Shown one piece after another: positions 16,990 to 24,721 of a DNA stretch of 64,000 nt. The DNA lies in the NCBI RefSeq assembly GCF_003026455.1, contig NZ_PYMB01000001.1, positions 372,001 through 436,000 of the forward strand, in the 5' to 3' direction. The translations under genes and the position numbers were made by a program. Each line of letters begins with the position of its first letter. Position 1 is the stretch's first letter. This DNA comes from Photobacterium rosenbergii (lineage in GTDB: Bacteria; Pseudomonadota; Gammaproteobacteria; Enterobacterales; Vibrionaceae). The notes under the pieces were generated by a model. It had not been told where the DNA came from. It saw only the letters and a list, made by a program, of their open reading frames with translations, and searched no databases.

Positions 16990-17586
16990 ATGGCAACGAA
17001 GGCTAAATTTGATCGCGACTTGGTAGTACAGAAGGCGACTGACCTATATTGGCAAAAGGGCTTTAACGGCACCTCTATGCGCAACTTACAGGATGTGATT
17101 GATATGCGTCCTGGTAGTATTTATGCCGCCTTTGGTAGCAAAGAAGGCTTATATAAGGAAGCGTTGGTTCATTATGCAGGATTAAGCGCAACGGCGCTCA
17201 ACAATAGCCTCAAAGAGGCTGGGAGTCCGCTCACGGGGCTCGCTTTATTTACCCGCAAGGTAGTGGTTGATACCCAACAAGGTGCACCTAATGGTATGTG
17301 TATGCTGCAAAAAAGTGTGGCTGAACTGACGGATGAGCAGCCAGAATTATTGGCTTTTGCTCAACAATTGTTACAGCAGGCTGAGGCTCGCTTTACTGAG
17401 CTATTAAAGCAATCACAACTTGAAGGTGAATTATCTGAGGATAAAGATCCCAAACAGTTAGCACGTTACTTGCAGGTGCAAATATTAGGGTTACGTAACT
17501 ATGCAAGGGTAAACAGGCAAACCTTAAGCCAGCAAGAATTAACCCAGTTAGTCGATGCTATTTTCACTCAGCCACCATTTAAATAA
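16990..17586 (+). CDS. TetR-family repressor with one cysteine
   Basis: Protein of 198 residues. The helix-turn-helix is in residues about 28-56 (TSMRNLQDVIDMRPGSIYAA then FGSKEGLY). The only cysteine is C104 in GAPNGMCMLQKSVAEL, at the place of the redox-sensing Cys106 of NemR (SGCLTVKLS), so sensing of electrophiles or hypochlorous acid by thiol modification is possible. Matching palindromes lie in front of this gene, 90 bases after it before the FrnE-GST genes, and at 1387-1425. It probably represses itself and the thiol-detoxification genes. Confidence 0.85.
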   Translation: MATKAKFDRDLVVQKATDLYWQKGFNGTSMRNLQDVIDMRPGSIYAAFGSKEGLYKEALVHYAGLSATALNNSLKEAGSPLTGLALFTRKVVVDTQQGAPNGMCMLQKSVAELTDEQPELLAFAQQLLQQAEARFTELLKQSQLEGELSEDKDPKQLARYLQVQILGLRNYARVNRQTLSQQELTQLVDAIFTQPPFK

Positions 17587-17597
17587 ATGCTTTTCAT

Positions 17598-17621
17598 AAC
17601 CGCCTACGGGCGGTTTTTTTA
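17598..17621 (+). terminator. Terminator after the TetR gene
   Basis: AACCGCC and GGCGGTT form a 7-base stem with loop TACG, followed by a T-run. It is 12 bases after the stop. Confidence 0.9.
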
Positions 17622-17675
17622 TAAATTAATCAGTAGAATAACATCTCTCTGTGAATATTTTTGAGTATTCGTTCA

Positions 17676-17712
17676 AATACCTCTTGAACGATTGTTCAAG
17701 AGGTATTATAGT
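17676..17712 (+). promoter_or_regulatory. Long operator palindrome overlapping the frnE-GST promoter
   Basis: AATACCTCTTGAAC (17676-17689), GATT, GTTCAAGAGGTATT (17694-17707) is a perfect 14-base inverted repeat. A -35-like TTGAAC (17684-17689) and a -10-like TATAGT (17707-17712) are 17 bases apart, so the operator covers the promoter. The architecture is the same as at 1412-1440. The predicted transcript would have a leader of about 240 bases before the ATG at 17958. Confidence 0.7.
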
Positions 17713-17720
17713 AATTGCAA

Positions 17721-17876
17721 ATGTCATCTAAGACCGAATCGATTAAAGAGAAATTGCAGGTAGAGCCTGCTAGAAAATGGCATTTCCTCACGTATCTCAA
17801 TCTTATGCTGAGAGGTCTCTTAGGTTCGGGATCTAACATAGTCAACTTCTGTAAATTGGTTTCATCAGTCGTGTAA
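17721..17876 (+). CDS. Possible 51-codon leader ORF
   Basis: An open frame from ATG 17721 to TAA 17876, starting MSSKTESIKEKLQVEPARKW, lies inside the long leader of the FrnE-like gene. The ATG is only about 9 bases after the -10 box, so translation would be nearly leaderless. No good ribosome binding site is seen. It may be a leader peptide, a relic or chance. Confidence 0.25.
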   Translation: MSSKTESIKEKLQVEPARKWHFLTYLNLMLRGLLGSGSNIVNFCKLVSSVV

Positions 17877-17957
17877 CGGTTTTTATTAAGCACTTCACGG
17901 CGATACCGTTTTGACGCTGACTATATAAGCCAGCATATAACAAGCAAAGGGTAGAAT

Positions 17958-18599
17958 ATGGCTGATAAAATCAAACTAGATATCATTTCTGATGTGGTGT
18001 GCCCATGGTGCATTATCGGTTATAAGCGTCTAGAAGAAGCAATCAACGAATTGGGTATTGCCGACAAGGTAGAGATTGAGTGGCAGCCATTCGAGCTGAA
18101 TCCACAGATGCCGGCAGAAGGTGAGAACTTACGCGAGCACGTGTTGCGCAAGTACGGCTCTAACCGTGAAGATAGTGAACGTGCCCGCACTAATATCAAG
18201 GTGCTTGGCGCAGAGCATGATTTCTCGTTTAACTACAGCGAAGACATGCGCATGGTTAATACCTTCGATGCCCATATGCTGTTGGATCTCGCGCATGAGC
18301 AGGGGTTGCAGCATCAATTAAAACAACGCTTGTTTGCCGCATTTTTCAGTGAGCATAAAGACGTTTCAGACCGCCAGGTTTTACTAGCGGAAGCAGGAAG
18401 CGTTGGTATCGAGGCAGACACCTCTGTGTTTGAAGATGAGAGCCGTACAGTGAAGATCCGCAGCTTAGAACAGCAATGGCGACAACTTGGTATCGAAGGG
18501 GTACCAACGGTCATTATCAATCGTGAAAGTGCGATAACTGGCGCTCATCCAGTGGAAAACTATAAACAAGTCTTGTCTCAAGTTCTTGAAGCGAATTAA
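17958..18599 (+). CDS. DsbA-family FrnE-like thiol oxidoreductase
   Basis: Protein of 213 residues with ISDVVCPWCIIGYKRL; C15 and C18 form the CPWC redox site. There is no signal peptide, which is typical of the cytoplasmic FrnE/2-hydroxychromene-2-carboxylate isomerase branch of the DsbA family. The cis-proline region is EGVPTVIINRE. It probably catalyses disulfide exchange or a glutathione-linked reaction under oxidative stress. It is the first gene behind the TetR-type palindrome and is followed by two GST genes. Confidence 0.85.
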   Translation: MADKIKLDIISDVVCPWCIIGYKRLEEAINELGIADKVEIEWQPFELNPQMPAEGENLREHVLRKYGSNREDSERARTNIKVLGAEHDFSFNYSEDMRMVNTFDAHMLLDLAHEQGLQHQLKQRLFAAFFSEHKDVSDRQVLLAEAGSVGIEADTSVFEDESRTVKIRSLEQQWRQLGIEGVPTVIINRESAITGAHPVENYKQVLSQVLEAN

Positions 18600-18709
18600 T
18601 TTTTCCTTATTGGCACATTGCCTGATTAGTGCAGATAAGGTTTTTATAAACAACATATTGGCTTTCGCTAATATTAAATACCTACAATTTAACCGCGAAG
18701 GGTTTTACT

Positions 18710-19399
18710 ATGCTTAAGTTTTATTTCCACCAGACCCCAAATCCAATGAAAGTCGCTCTGTTTCTATCGGAAACTGATCTGCCATTTGAATTGGTAGCAG
18801 TTGATACCATGAAAGGGGAACAGCATACGCCAGAGTACCGCATCATCAACCCTAATGGTAAAACACCTGCCATCATGGATGACGGTCAGCGTGTTTTCGA
18901 CTCGAATGCTATTCTAATGTACCTATCTGAAAAGACCGGTAAACTAGGTGGCCAGCCAGAAGATCGTGCAGAACTTTTATCTTGGATGATGTTCATTGCT
19001 TCAGGCCTAGGTCCATTCTCAGGTCAATCGGTGCACTTTCAGCACAAAGCCCCTGAGTCCATTCCATACGCTCAGAACCGCTATCTACGTGAGGCCCAGC
19101 GCCATTACGAAGTATTGGATGCGCACTTAGAGGGCCGTGAATTCATCGTTGGCAATGAATATACGATCGCAGATATTTCAGCATGGGGATGGATTGACAA
19201 GGCACGCTTTGTGCTTAATGCAGATGGGCTTGCACCATACCCGAACTTGAAGCGTTGGTTTGAGCAGATTGACAGTCGTCCGGCCGTAGCAAAGGCACGT
19301 AATATTGATAGTGAGTTGACATTTAAATCGACTATGGACGATGAGGGACAACGTGCACTTTACCCATCAAACTTTGCGAAAGAGCAACGTGGTAAATAA
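18710..19399 (+). CDS. Glutathione S-transferase family protein (YfcG-like)
   Basis: Protein of 229 residues with an N-terminal thioredoxin-like domain (NPNGKTPAIMDDG, then VFDSNAILMYLSEKTG as the glutathione-binding SNAIL motif) and a C-terminal helical domain containing EYTIADISAWGW. The sequence fits the Nu-class GST group that includes YfcG/YghU, which act as disulfide-bond reductases with glutathione. It lies 9 bases before the yghU-like gene, so both are one operon, probably driven with the FrnE-like gene by the operator-covered promoter. Confidence 0.8.
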   Translation: MLKFYFHQTPNPMKVALFLSETDLPFELVAVDTMKGEQHTPEYRIINPNGKTPAIMDDGQRVFDSNAILMYLSEKTGKLGGQPEDRAELLSWMMFIASGLGPFSGQSVHFQHKAPESIPYAQNRYLREAQRHYEVLDAHLEGREFIVGNEYTIADISAWGWIDKARFVLNADGLAPYPNLKRWFEQIDSRPAVAKARNIDSELTFKSTMDDEGQRALYPSNFAKEQRGK

Positions 19400-19408
19400 G
19401 GTGATTTT

Positions 19409-20257
19409 ATGAGTAATTATAATCCACCAGAAGTATGGTTCCACGATTCTGAAAACGGTGGGGAATGGGCCAAGATTAATCGCCCTGTATCAGGTGCCAC
19501 CCATCAGCAGGCATTACCGGTGGGTAAACACCCATTACAACTTTATTCGATTGCGACCCCAAATGGCCAGAAGGTCACAATCATGTTGGAAGAGTTGTTG
19601 GCTGCGGGTCATCCAGGGGCAGAATACGACGCGCATCTTATCCGGATAAGCGAGGGCGACCAGTTTTCTTCAGGCTTTGTTGGGGTTAACCCAAACTCTA
19701 AGATCCCAGCACTGGTTGATTGTAGTGGTGAGCAGCAAATCGAGGTCTTTGAGTCAGCATCTATTCTGGTGCACCTAGCTGAGAAATTTGGAGAGTTTCT
19801 ACCGGTTGACCAAGTTCAGCGAGTTAACACCTTAAATTGGTTGTTTTGGCTTCATGGCTCAGCGCCTTACCTTGGTGGTGGTTTTGGCCACTTCTATCAC
19901 TATGCACCGGAAAAGTTTGAGTATCCAATTAACCGCTTTACGATGGAAGTTAAGCGCCAGTTGGACGTACTAGATAAACACCTTGCCAATAACCGCTACT
20001 TGGCTGGTGATGTGTATACGATTGCTGATATTGCAACTTGGCCATGGTATGGCAACCTGATGTTAGGGAATCTATACAATGCAAAAGAGTTTCTCAGTGT
20101 TGACAGCTACCCGAATCTGATGCGTTGGACTCAAGAAATTGCCGATCGTCCAGCAGTTAAGCGTGGCCGAATTGTCAATCGAGTATGGGGAGATGACAAC
20201 GAGCAGTTGGCTGAGCGTCATGATGCTGATGACATAACCAAAGTATTAAACAATTAG
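19409..20257 (+). CDS. yghU: YghU-type glutathione transferase / disulfide reductase
   Basis: Protein of 282 residues that follows E. coli YghU closely along its length: INRPVSGATHQQALPVGKHP, TPNGQKVTIMLEELLA, GDQFSSGFVGVNPNSKIPAL, GGGFGHFYHYAP and RPAVKRGRIVNR. YghU is a Nu-class GST that binds two glutathiones and has disulfide-bond reductase activity. Cytoplasmic. It ends the predicted FrnE-GST-YghU unit. Confidence 0.92.
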   Translation: MSNYNPPEVWFHDSENGGEWAKINRPVSGATHQQALPVGKHPLQLYSIATPNGQKVTIMLEELLAAGHPGAEYDAHLIRISEGDQFSSGFVGVNPNSKIPALVDCSGEQQIEVFESASILVHLAEKFGEFLPVDQVQRVNTLNWLFWLHGSAPYLGGGFGHFYHYAPEKFEYPINRFTMEVKRQLDVLDKHLANNRYLAGDVYTIADIATWPWYGNLMLGNLYNAKEFLSVDSYPNLMRWTQEIADRPAVKRGRIVNRVWGDDNEQLAERHDADDITKVLNN

Positions 20258-20280
20258 TGAATATTTGAAAGTGATGGTTG

Positions 20281-20325
20281 CCTAATAGCTGAGGGTGCTC
20301 TCGCGGCTATTAGGTGCTGTTTTCT
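20281..20325 (+). terminator. Terminator-like hairpin after yghU
   Basis: CCTAATAGC (20281-20289) and GCTATTAGG (20306-20314) form a 9-base stem with a 16-base loop, followed by TGCTGTTTTC. It is 23 bases after the stop. Confidence 0.55.
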
Positions 20326-20739
20326 AAACCGAATGATTTGAAGTAAGCAGTACTTTTCCTTTTATCTATTAAATCGAATATATTACCTATTATAAATTTG
20401 GATTGAACTTAATCATATGTATTATCATCTTCGTATATATTAAGGAGGGTGACTATTTCCAATGTTAGTTATTAAAAATATGATCTCTGTTCGATATTTC
20501 ATTAATTGTGTCAAGAGAAAATCGGACATTGTTTCCCTAAGTGGCTGATAGTTTATTGTGTATCACATTAACAAGTTAATTAGGTTGAATGGTAAATATG
20601 AATACATAGTACAATATGTCACGTGTTAATTTTCGATTGTTTTAAATGACGATTAGATGTTAATAATATGAATGTTTTAGCTTTACAACTGTGTACTACA
20701 ACTAGTTATTCATATAAAAAAGAAAGATAAAACATAATT
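20326..20739. other. Intergenic region upstream of yjeH, possible small ORF
   Basis: AT-rich stretch. A strong AAGGAGG (20442-20448) lies 13 bases before an ATG at 20462 that opens a 28-codon frame (MLVIKNMISVRYFINC..., stop at 20548). The spacing is long, so this small ORF is doubtful. No terminator or operator is clear. Confidence 0.3.
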
Positions 20740-21996
20740 ATGTCTGAGTTAAAAAGTGATATCACGCTACTTGGCGGAATTGGGATGATGTCTACAACAT
20801 TGCTTGGCACCGGGCTATTTATGGTACCAGCAATCGCGGCAAGTATTGCGGGGCAAGAGATTCTATGGGCATGGTGGTTTCTCATTATTGCGGTGTGTCC
20901 TATTGCTATAACATTTGCAGCACTTGGACGCCGCTACCCTCACGCTGGAGGTACAGCGTATTTTGTAAAACAGGCGTTTGGGGAAAGGTTGGAAAAGGCT
21001 ATAGGGTTACTGTTTATTAGTGTGATACCTGTAGGTATACCAGCGGCAATTACAATTGCTGGTGGTTTTGCACAACAGTTTTTACCAGATTATTTATCTG
21101 GTTCGTTAGTTACTCAACTTCTTGTAGTGATTTTACTCATTATAATTAACTTGATTGGAATTAAGTCTTCAAGTCGTTTTCAAACTTTTATTGCAATCGG
21201 AATCATGGCTTTGGTTGCGGCATTCATATGGCGAGCTGAACCAACAAATCTTACTCTTTTCCCAAGTTCAAACCCAATTGAACATGTGTCAAACATTACG
21301 ATGGCTATTTCGGTGATGTTTTGGTGTTTTGTCGGCATTGAAGCATTCGCCCATATGGGAGAGGATTTTAAAAATCCAGAAAGAGACTACCCAATTTCCA
21401 TTATTATTGGCTGTCTGGTTGCAGGAATAGTGTATTACCTGTTTTCTACGTTGATCCTTGAATTTCATGCTTATGGTAGTGGTAATGTTAACATCATGTC
21501 AGTACCTTTGTTAACGAGTAAGCTATTTGGATCAGGTGCTATATGGATAATTAGTATTGTTGGATTCCTCGCTTGTTTTGCGACTATTAACCTATACACT
21601 CAAAGTTTATCTCGTATGGTTTGGTCACTTGCAAGGGAATATCGCCCAGAAAGTAAGCTTGCAATGATTTCAAATAATGGAGTGCCAAAACAAGCGACAT
21701 TATTTGTTGGGGCAATATTAGTGGTATCATGTGTATTGGGTGATTTATTAGATGTTGATGCTGAAGCATTTCTCACTTTGGCGAATAGTATCTTTGTTCT
21801 TATCTACCTATTTGCAATGTGGAGTGCAGTAAAACTCCTTAAAAAAACAGCAAAGTTAGTGGCTGCAATTGGTATGGTCATTTGCATACTAGTGTTTATT
21901 TTTATTGGTATTTCCATGCTATATTCAGTGTGTTTACTTGGCGTATTGTGGTGGGCTATACCAAAGCTTGAAGGAGTTGGAACGACTCAAGTATAA
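20740..21996 (+). CDS. yjeH: YjeH-type amino acid exporter (APC family)
   Basis: Protein of 418 residues with about 12 membrane segments. It matches E. coli YjeH over its length: GIGMMSTTLLGTGLFMVPA, FISVIPVGIPAA, AISVMFWCFVGIEAFAHMGE and FKNPERDYP. YjeH exports L-methionine and branched-chain amino acids by proton antiport in the inner membrane. It is a single gene followed by the insertion-sequence graveyard. Confidence 0.85.
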   Translation: MSELKSDITLLGGIGMMSTTLLGTGLFMVPAIAASIAGQEILWAWWFLIIAVCPIAITFAALGRRYPHAGGTAYFVKQAFGERLEKAIGLLFISVIPVGIPAAITIAGGFAQQFLPDYLSGSLVTQLLVVILLIIINLIGIKSSSRFQTFIAIGIMALVAAFIWRAEPTNLTLFPSSNPIEHVSNITMAISVMFWCFVGIEAFAHMGEDFKNPERDYPISIIIGCLVAGIVYYLFSTLILEFHAYGSGNVNIMSVPLLTSKLFGSGAIWIISIVGFLACFATINLYTQSLSRMVWSLAREYRPESKLAMISNNGVPKQATLFVGAILVVSCVLGDLLDVDAEAFLTLANSIFVLIYLFAMWSAVKLLKKTAKLVAAIGMVICILVFIFIGISMLYSVCLLGVLWWAIPKLEGVGTTQV

Positions 21997-22110
21997 CTTA
22001 AAAATACAATTTAATGGATATCGTTGTTGAATGTTAGCGGCGTGATTCCAATGCAAAATGATCTGAGGTATTTGAGTGACCTATCTATAATGTTTGGCAT
22101 TTTTAATATC

Positions 22111-22420
22111 GGGTCTGTTACATAGTTTACGAGAGGTCTAATTTTTCAGTCACTTCGTGACTTAAGCAATGAAAGCTTCTTTGTTAATCTCTCGATATAA
22201 GTACAACCAGGCACCACCTGCGCGTATATAGGTCTCGTAAACCTGCCAACTGGTGCTCCATCCAGGCTTCCAGTACCATCGAGCCGCCTTTCAACTTTTG
22301 GGGCATAACGCTGTACCCAGCGATATAAAGTTGTATGGCTAATGGAATCTCCGCGCTCTAATAACATCTAAGCCAATTATCGGTAGCTGATACAGTACTT
22401 ACATAACTTCAGATCTGCAT
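22111..22420 (-). pseudogene. IS6-family element, degenerate and internally deleted
   Basis: Read on the minus strand, about 22410-22257 encodes CKYCISYR*LA*MLLERGDS and then ISHTTLYRWVQRYAPKVERRL, the N-terminal part of an IS6-family transposase with two in-frame stops where Q and E are expected. A frameshift follows, and the next part reads WQVYETYIRAGGAWLYLYRE, the WRVDETYI catalytic block with D changed to Y. The C-terminal half is missing. GGGTCTGTTACATAGTTT at 22111-22128 looks like the terminal inverted repeat. The element is dead. Confidence 0.75.
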
Positions 22421-22647
22421 AAGCGCAACTTTTCAAGCCGAGCAACCTTAATGCTCGGCTTTTTTGGTTGGAACGAATAGGCAATGAGTCCTATCAGAAG
22501 ATTTACCATGAAGCTCACACAGCTCCGGTGCCGCGATTGTTCTATCTGAGATATATTTTTCAGCAAATTAAAGACAATTTCAATGATGAAGCGTTTCCTT
22601 AATATCAATCGATCCCATAACTGATCTGCACCAACAGAACTGGACAC
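22399..22647 (-). pseudogene. IS982-family transposase, C-terminal remnant
   Basis: Eighty-two codons containing LWDRLILRKRFIIEIVFNLL, KNISQIEQSRHRS and FMVNLLIGLIAYSFQPKKPS. This is the conserved C-terminal end of IS982-family transposases. The N-terminal two thirds and the first catalytic residues are absent. Its end runs into the start of the IS6 remnant, so one element probably inserted into or recombined next to the other. Confidence 0.8.
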
Positions 22648-23414
22648 TTCACTAAGCGGCTTTTCGATACCAAAAGTTGTCAGAATTTACTATTTTACGT
22701 GGTTACTCTAAGAAGATTTTGCCCAAAGGTATGCCAGAGCCTGTCATACCAAACAGCCTATCATACCAAACATCCAAATTTTACTTAGCCCTTCTCCAAG
22801 AGGAACTGCTAATTTTTCATTCACAACCACAGTTAATCAGTAAAGTGTTAGGTGCGCATTGCAAGAGGGCGCGTCTCTGTTGTGAAGGGGAGATAATGGC
22901 GATCCCAACGCCTATGAGCTAATTGCTAGTAACAGTATGATGACAAACCGCTATGGGGCTGCTTCCCGTTCAGGCCACTCCGTATTTAGGTGGCGAGATC
23001 CGGCTAATTTGTCACTGTCGTTCATTTTCGTTCTAAGTTTGATGCTAGGAATGCATCTTCAAGCCTTGCCATTATTAGGCCCTGGCCTGTTGTGACTCCC
23101 TCGTCTCTTTTTCAAAAAGAGACGAGGGGGCAAAAGCGATGGTTATCTCTCACTTCGGATGAGTGACTACATTGCCGGTAACTCTGCTCGGTGGCTGAGT
23201 GATTTGATGGCTTGTCTGCCGGAGTAAGTAAGTGGTCCCGATGATCTTTGGTGAGTATGAAAAGAAGGCTTATGCCTTAGGAATGCGTCTCCGTGAAATC
23301 ATATTTTGAGCTTTGCAGCCGATCAGCTCTTCGGCATCAATGCCTCAAGGGCGATTACGGATAAATTATAAATTGATTGAAGTGATTAAATGAGAGAGTC
23401 GGTGGGGAAAAAAG
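22648..23414. other. Gene-free region with decayed coding traces
   Basis: About 770 bases between the IS982 remnant and the hairpin at 23415. I see only short coding-like frames, for example MIFGEYEKKAYALGMRLRE (ATG 23241, stop 23309) and a frame ending RWLSDLMACLPE near 23225. The perfect palindrome at 23099-23127 is listed separately. The stretch looks like an eroded mobile-element junction. Confidence 0.45.
23099..23127. repeat. Perfect 14-base inverted repeat
   Basis: CCTCGTCTCTTTTT, one base, AAAAAGAGACGAGG. The stem is perfect and the whole is 29 bases. There is no recognised gene adjacent. It could be a terminator relic, a recombination site or a transposon end. Confidence 0.8.
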
Positions 23415-23440
23415 AAGCCGCTGATCAGAACCAGCGGCTT
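23415..23440 (-). terminator. Terminator of the 57-codon minus-strand gene
   Basis: AAGCCGCTG and CAGCGGCTT form a 9-base stem. On the minus strand it is followed by CTTTTTTCCCC, a proper T-run, 33 bases beyond the stop of the gene at 23473-23646. Confidence 0.8.
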
Positions 23441-23472
23441 GGGATAAAGGAAAAGCAAGATTAATAATTGAA

Positions 23473-23646
23473 TCAGTCTTGCCTTAGATATTGGTTAAGA
23501 AATTTATAGAAGACCTCTTCTTCACTTAAGTCACTACCATGCAGTTGATAAACAAACTGATGAGTTGCTGCGTCGAAAATGGCTATATAGTTGTTGTGAG
23601 ATTCTGTGTAGTACTTAATTCCACGGTATTCATAATGCTGTGTCAT
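23473..23646 (-). CDS. Small conserved-looking protein of 57 residues, function unknown
   Basis: The frame starts MTQHYEYRGIKYYTESHNNY and ends FLNQYLRQD. AAGGAG lies 6 bases before the ATG and a strong terminator follows, so expression is well supported despite the short length. The protein is soluble, rich in Tyr and acidic residues, and has no domain I recognise. It is encoded in the same direction as the two genes of the AlpA-like element. Confidence 0.7.
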   Translation of the reverse strand: MTQHYEYRGIKYYTESHNNYIAIFDAATHQFVYQLHGSDLSEEEVFYKFLNQYLRQD

Positions 23647-23784
23647 GAGAACTCCTTACGGTTGATGAGTCTCTTAGCTTACGGGTAACTTGAATTTGTC
23701 AATCTTGGGGGAGGTGAGTTAATACCCTAGGTTAAGAACTTGTGCTTACTTTAGGGTATTTAGTGTTGGGTATCAGATACTTAC

Positions 23785-24093
23785 TTAAAGCCAAGCTCCT
23801 TTTCTAGGCTCTTTCCCTAAATCTTTCGCTATGGTGTTGAAGTCCTCATTCGAACCGACGTTAATGTTAGTGCTGCATCCACTGGCCTCAACAAGAATGA
23901 TGTAAGAGTAATAGTCACCACTTTTGGCCATGCTCATGCACACGGCGCCAATAGGAGTTTTGATGCTGGCACCTTTGGCGAGAATTATAACGTTCTCGCC
24001 ATTGCTTGAGATTACAACTTTACCTAGTGTTATAAGTTGATATCTAGCTTCGGATTGTTTGCGAGTGCCCTTTGGCTGTCTTCGCTTAGGCAA
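23785..24093 (-). CDS. Hypothetical protein of the AlpA-like element
   Basis: About 102 residues from a TTG at 24093. The N-terminus is very basic (MPKRRQPKGTRKQSEARYQL) and the rest looks like a small beta-rich domain (GENVIILAKGASIKTPIGAV, CSTNINVGSNEDF). AAGGA lies about 30 bases before the TTG, too far, so the true start is uncertain. It follows the AlpA-like gene by 30 bases on the same strand. No family recognised. Confidence 0.45.
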   Translation of the reverse strand: MPKRRQPKGTRKQSEARYQLITLGKVVISSNGENVIILAKGASIKTPIGAVCMSMAKSGDYYSYIILVEASGCSTNINVGSNEDFNTIAKDLGKEPRKGAWL

Positions 24094-24123
24094 AAGGGCA
24101 TGCTATTTTTTAAACTGATTCCT

Positions 24124-24336
24124 TTATTTGATCTCACTGTCATTGATATACGCTTGCACATCGACTAAGCGATAGTGATAGCGGTTACCAATTTTGTAGG
24201 TGGGTAAGTTAAAAGTACCACGCTTAATCCAGACATAAAGAGTGATTGGCTTAATGCCCAGAAGCTCTGCCACTTGATTTCGAGGGATCAATCGTTCTGA
24301 CTGAAGCTCTTTTTTTGTCACTTTATTGTATTCCAT
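24124..24336 (-). CDS. AlpA/excisionase-like DNA-binding protein
   Basis: Protein of 70 residues: LIPRNQVAELLGIKPITLYV then WIKRGTFNLPTYKIGNRYHY, the MerR-like winged helix of AlpA/Xis proteins. AGGAG lies 8 bases before the chosen ATG; an upstream frame to 24369 lacks a site. Such proteins control or assist excision of small prophages and islands. No integrase gene is visible here, so the element may be a remnant or may use an integrase from elsewhere. Confidence 0.75.
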   Translation of the reverse strand: MEYNKVTKKELQSERLIPRNQVAELLGIKPITLYVWIKRGTFNLPTYKIGNRYHYRLVDVQAYINDSEIK

Positions 24337-24721
24337 TATTCTGCTCCTATCTTGAAAATGAAAGTTCATATTAAAGGGTTTGGAGTGCGTATTGAGAGAT
24401 TACATGCCGGGTAAAATTTTTCAGGTAAAAGTGGTGATATGTAGAGGGCGGAAGTTGCGTTTGAACATTTCCATTGATGTTTGTTTTTGGGCTATCGTGT
24501 AGAACGTAATGTGAGGCTGGATGTTGTAGAGGCAGTAAAGCCACGGCTTAATACCCTATGGTATGATGTCATTTCTAATAATGAGTAACAGTTTGTACCA
24601 AATCTTCTGTGTACCAAAAAGTGTACCAAATATTTTCCAATCAGAATTTTTGCATTGAATACGATCTATCAGATTACAGGCTTATGATATTTCTGTTTCT
24701 TATGGTCTCGAGGTTAAGTAG
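24337..24721. other. Region between the AlpA-like gene and cobQ, with three TGTACCAAA repeats
   Basis: No gene. It holds three direct copies of TGTACCAAA (24594-24602, 24610-24618, 24622-24630) close to cobQ and contains the promoters of both divergent genes. The repeats could be recombinase arm sites or binding sites of the AlpA-like protein. Confidence 0.5.

Noticed and set aside
17696..17893. Minus-strand frame of 65 codons opposite the operator region
   Set aside because: It overlaps the promoter palindrome and leader of the FrnE-like gene, has no ribosome site and no recognisable product.
22743..22770. Two copies of TCATACCAAAC as part of a CRISPR-like repeat
   Set aside because: Only two copies with short spacing; no array.
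22677..22922. Plus-strand frame of 81 codons next to the IS982 remnant
   Set aside because: No ribosome site, irregular composition and no known domain; more likely chance in an eroded region.
23241..23309. Short coding-like frame MIFGEYEKKAYALGMRLRE
   Set aside because: Too short and without a ribosome site; noted only as a possible relic of a lost gene.
24370..24721. Cobalamin riboswitch in front of cobQ
   Set aside because: The region lacks a B12-box-like sequence (GCCACTG-type) and cobQ has only a short leader.
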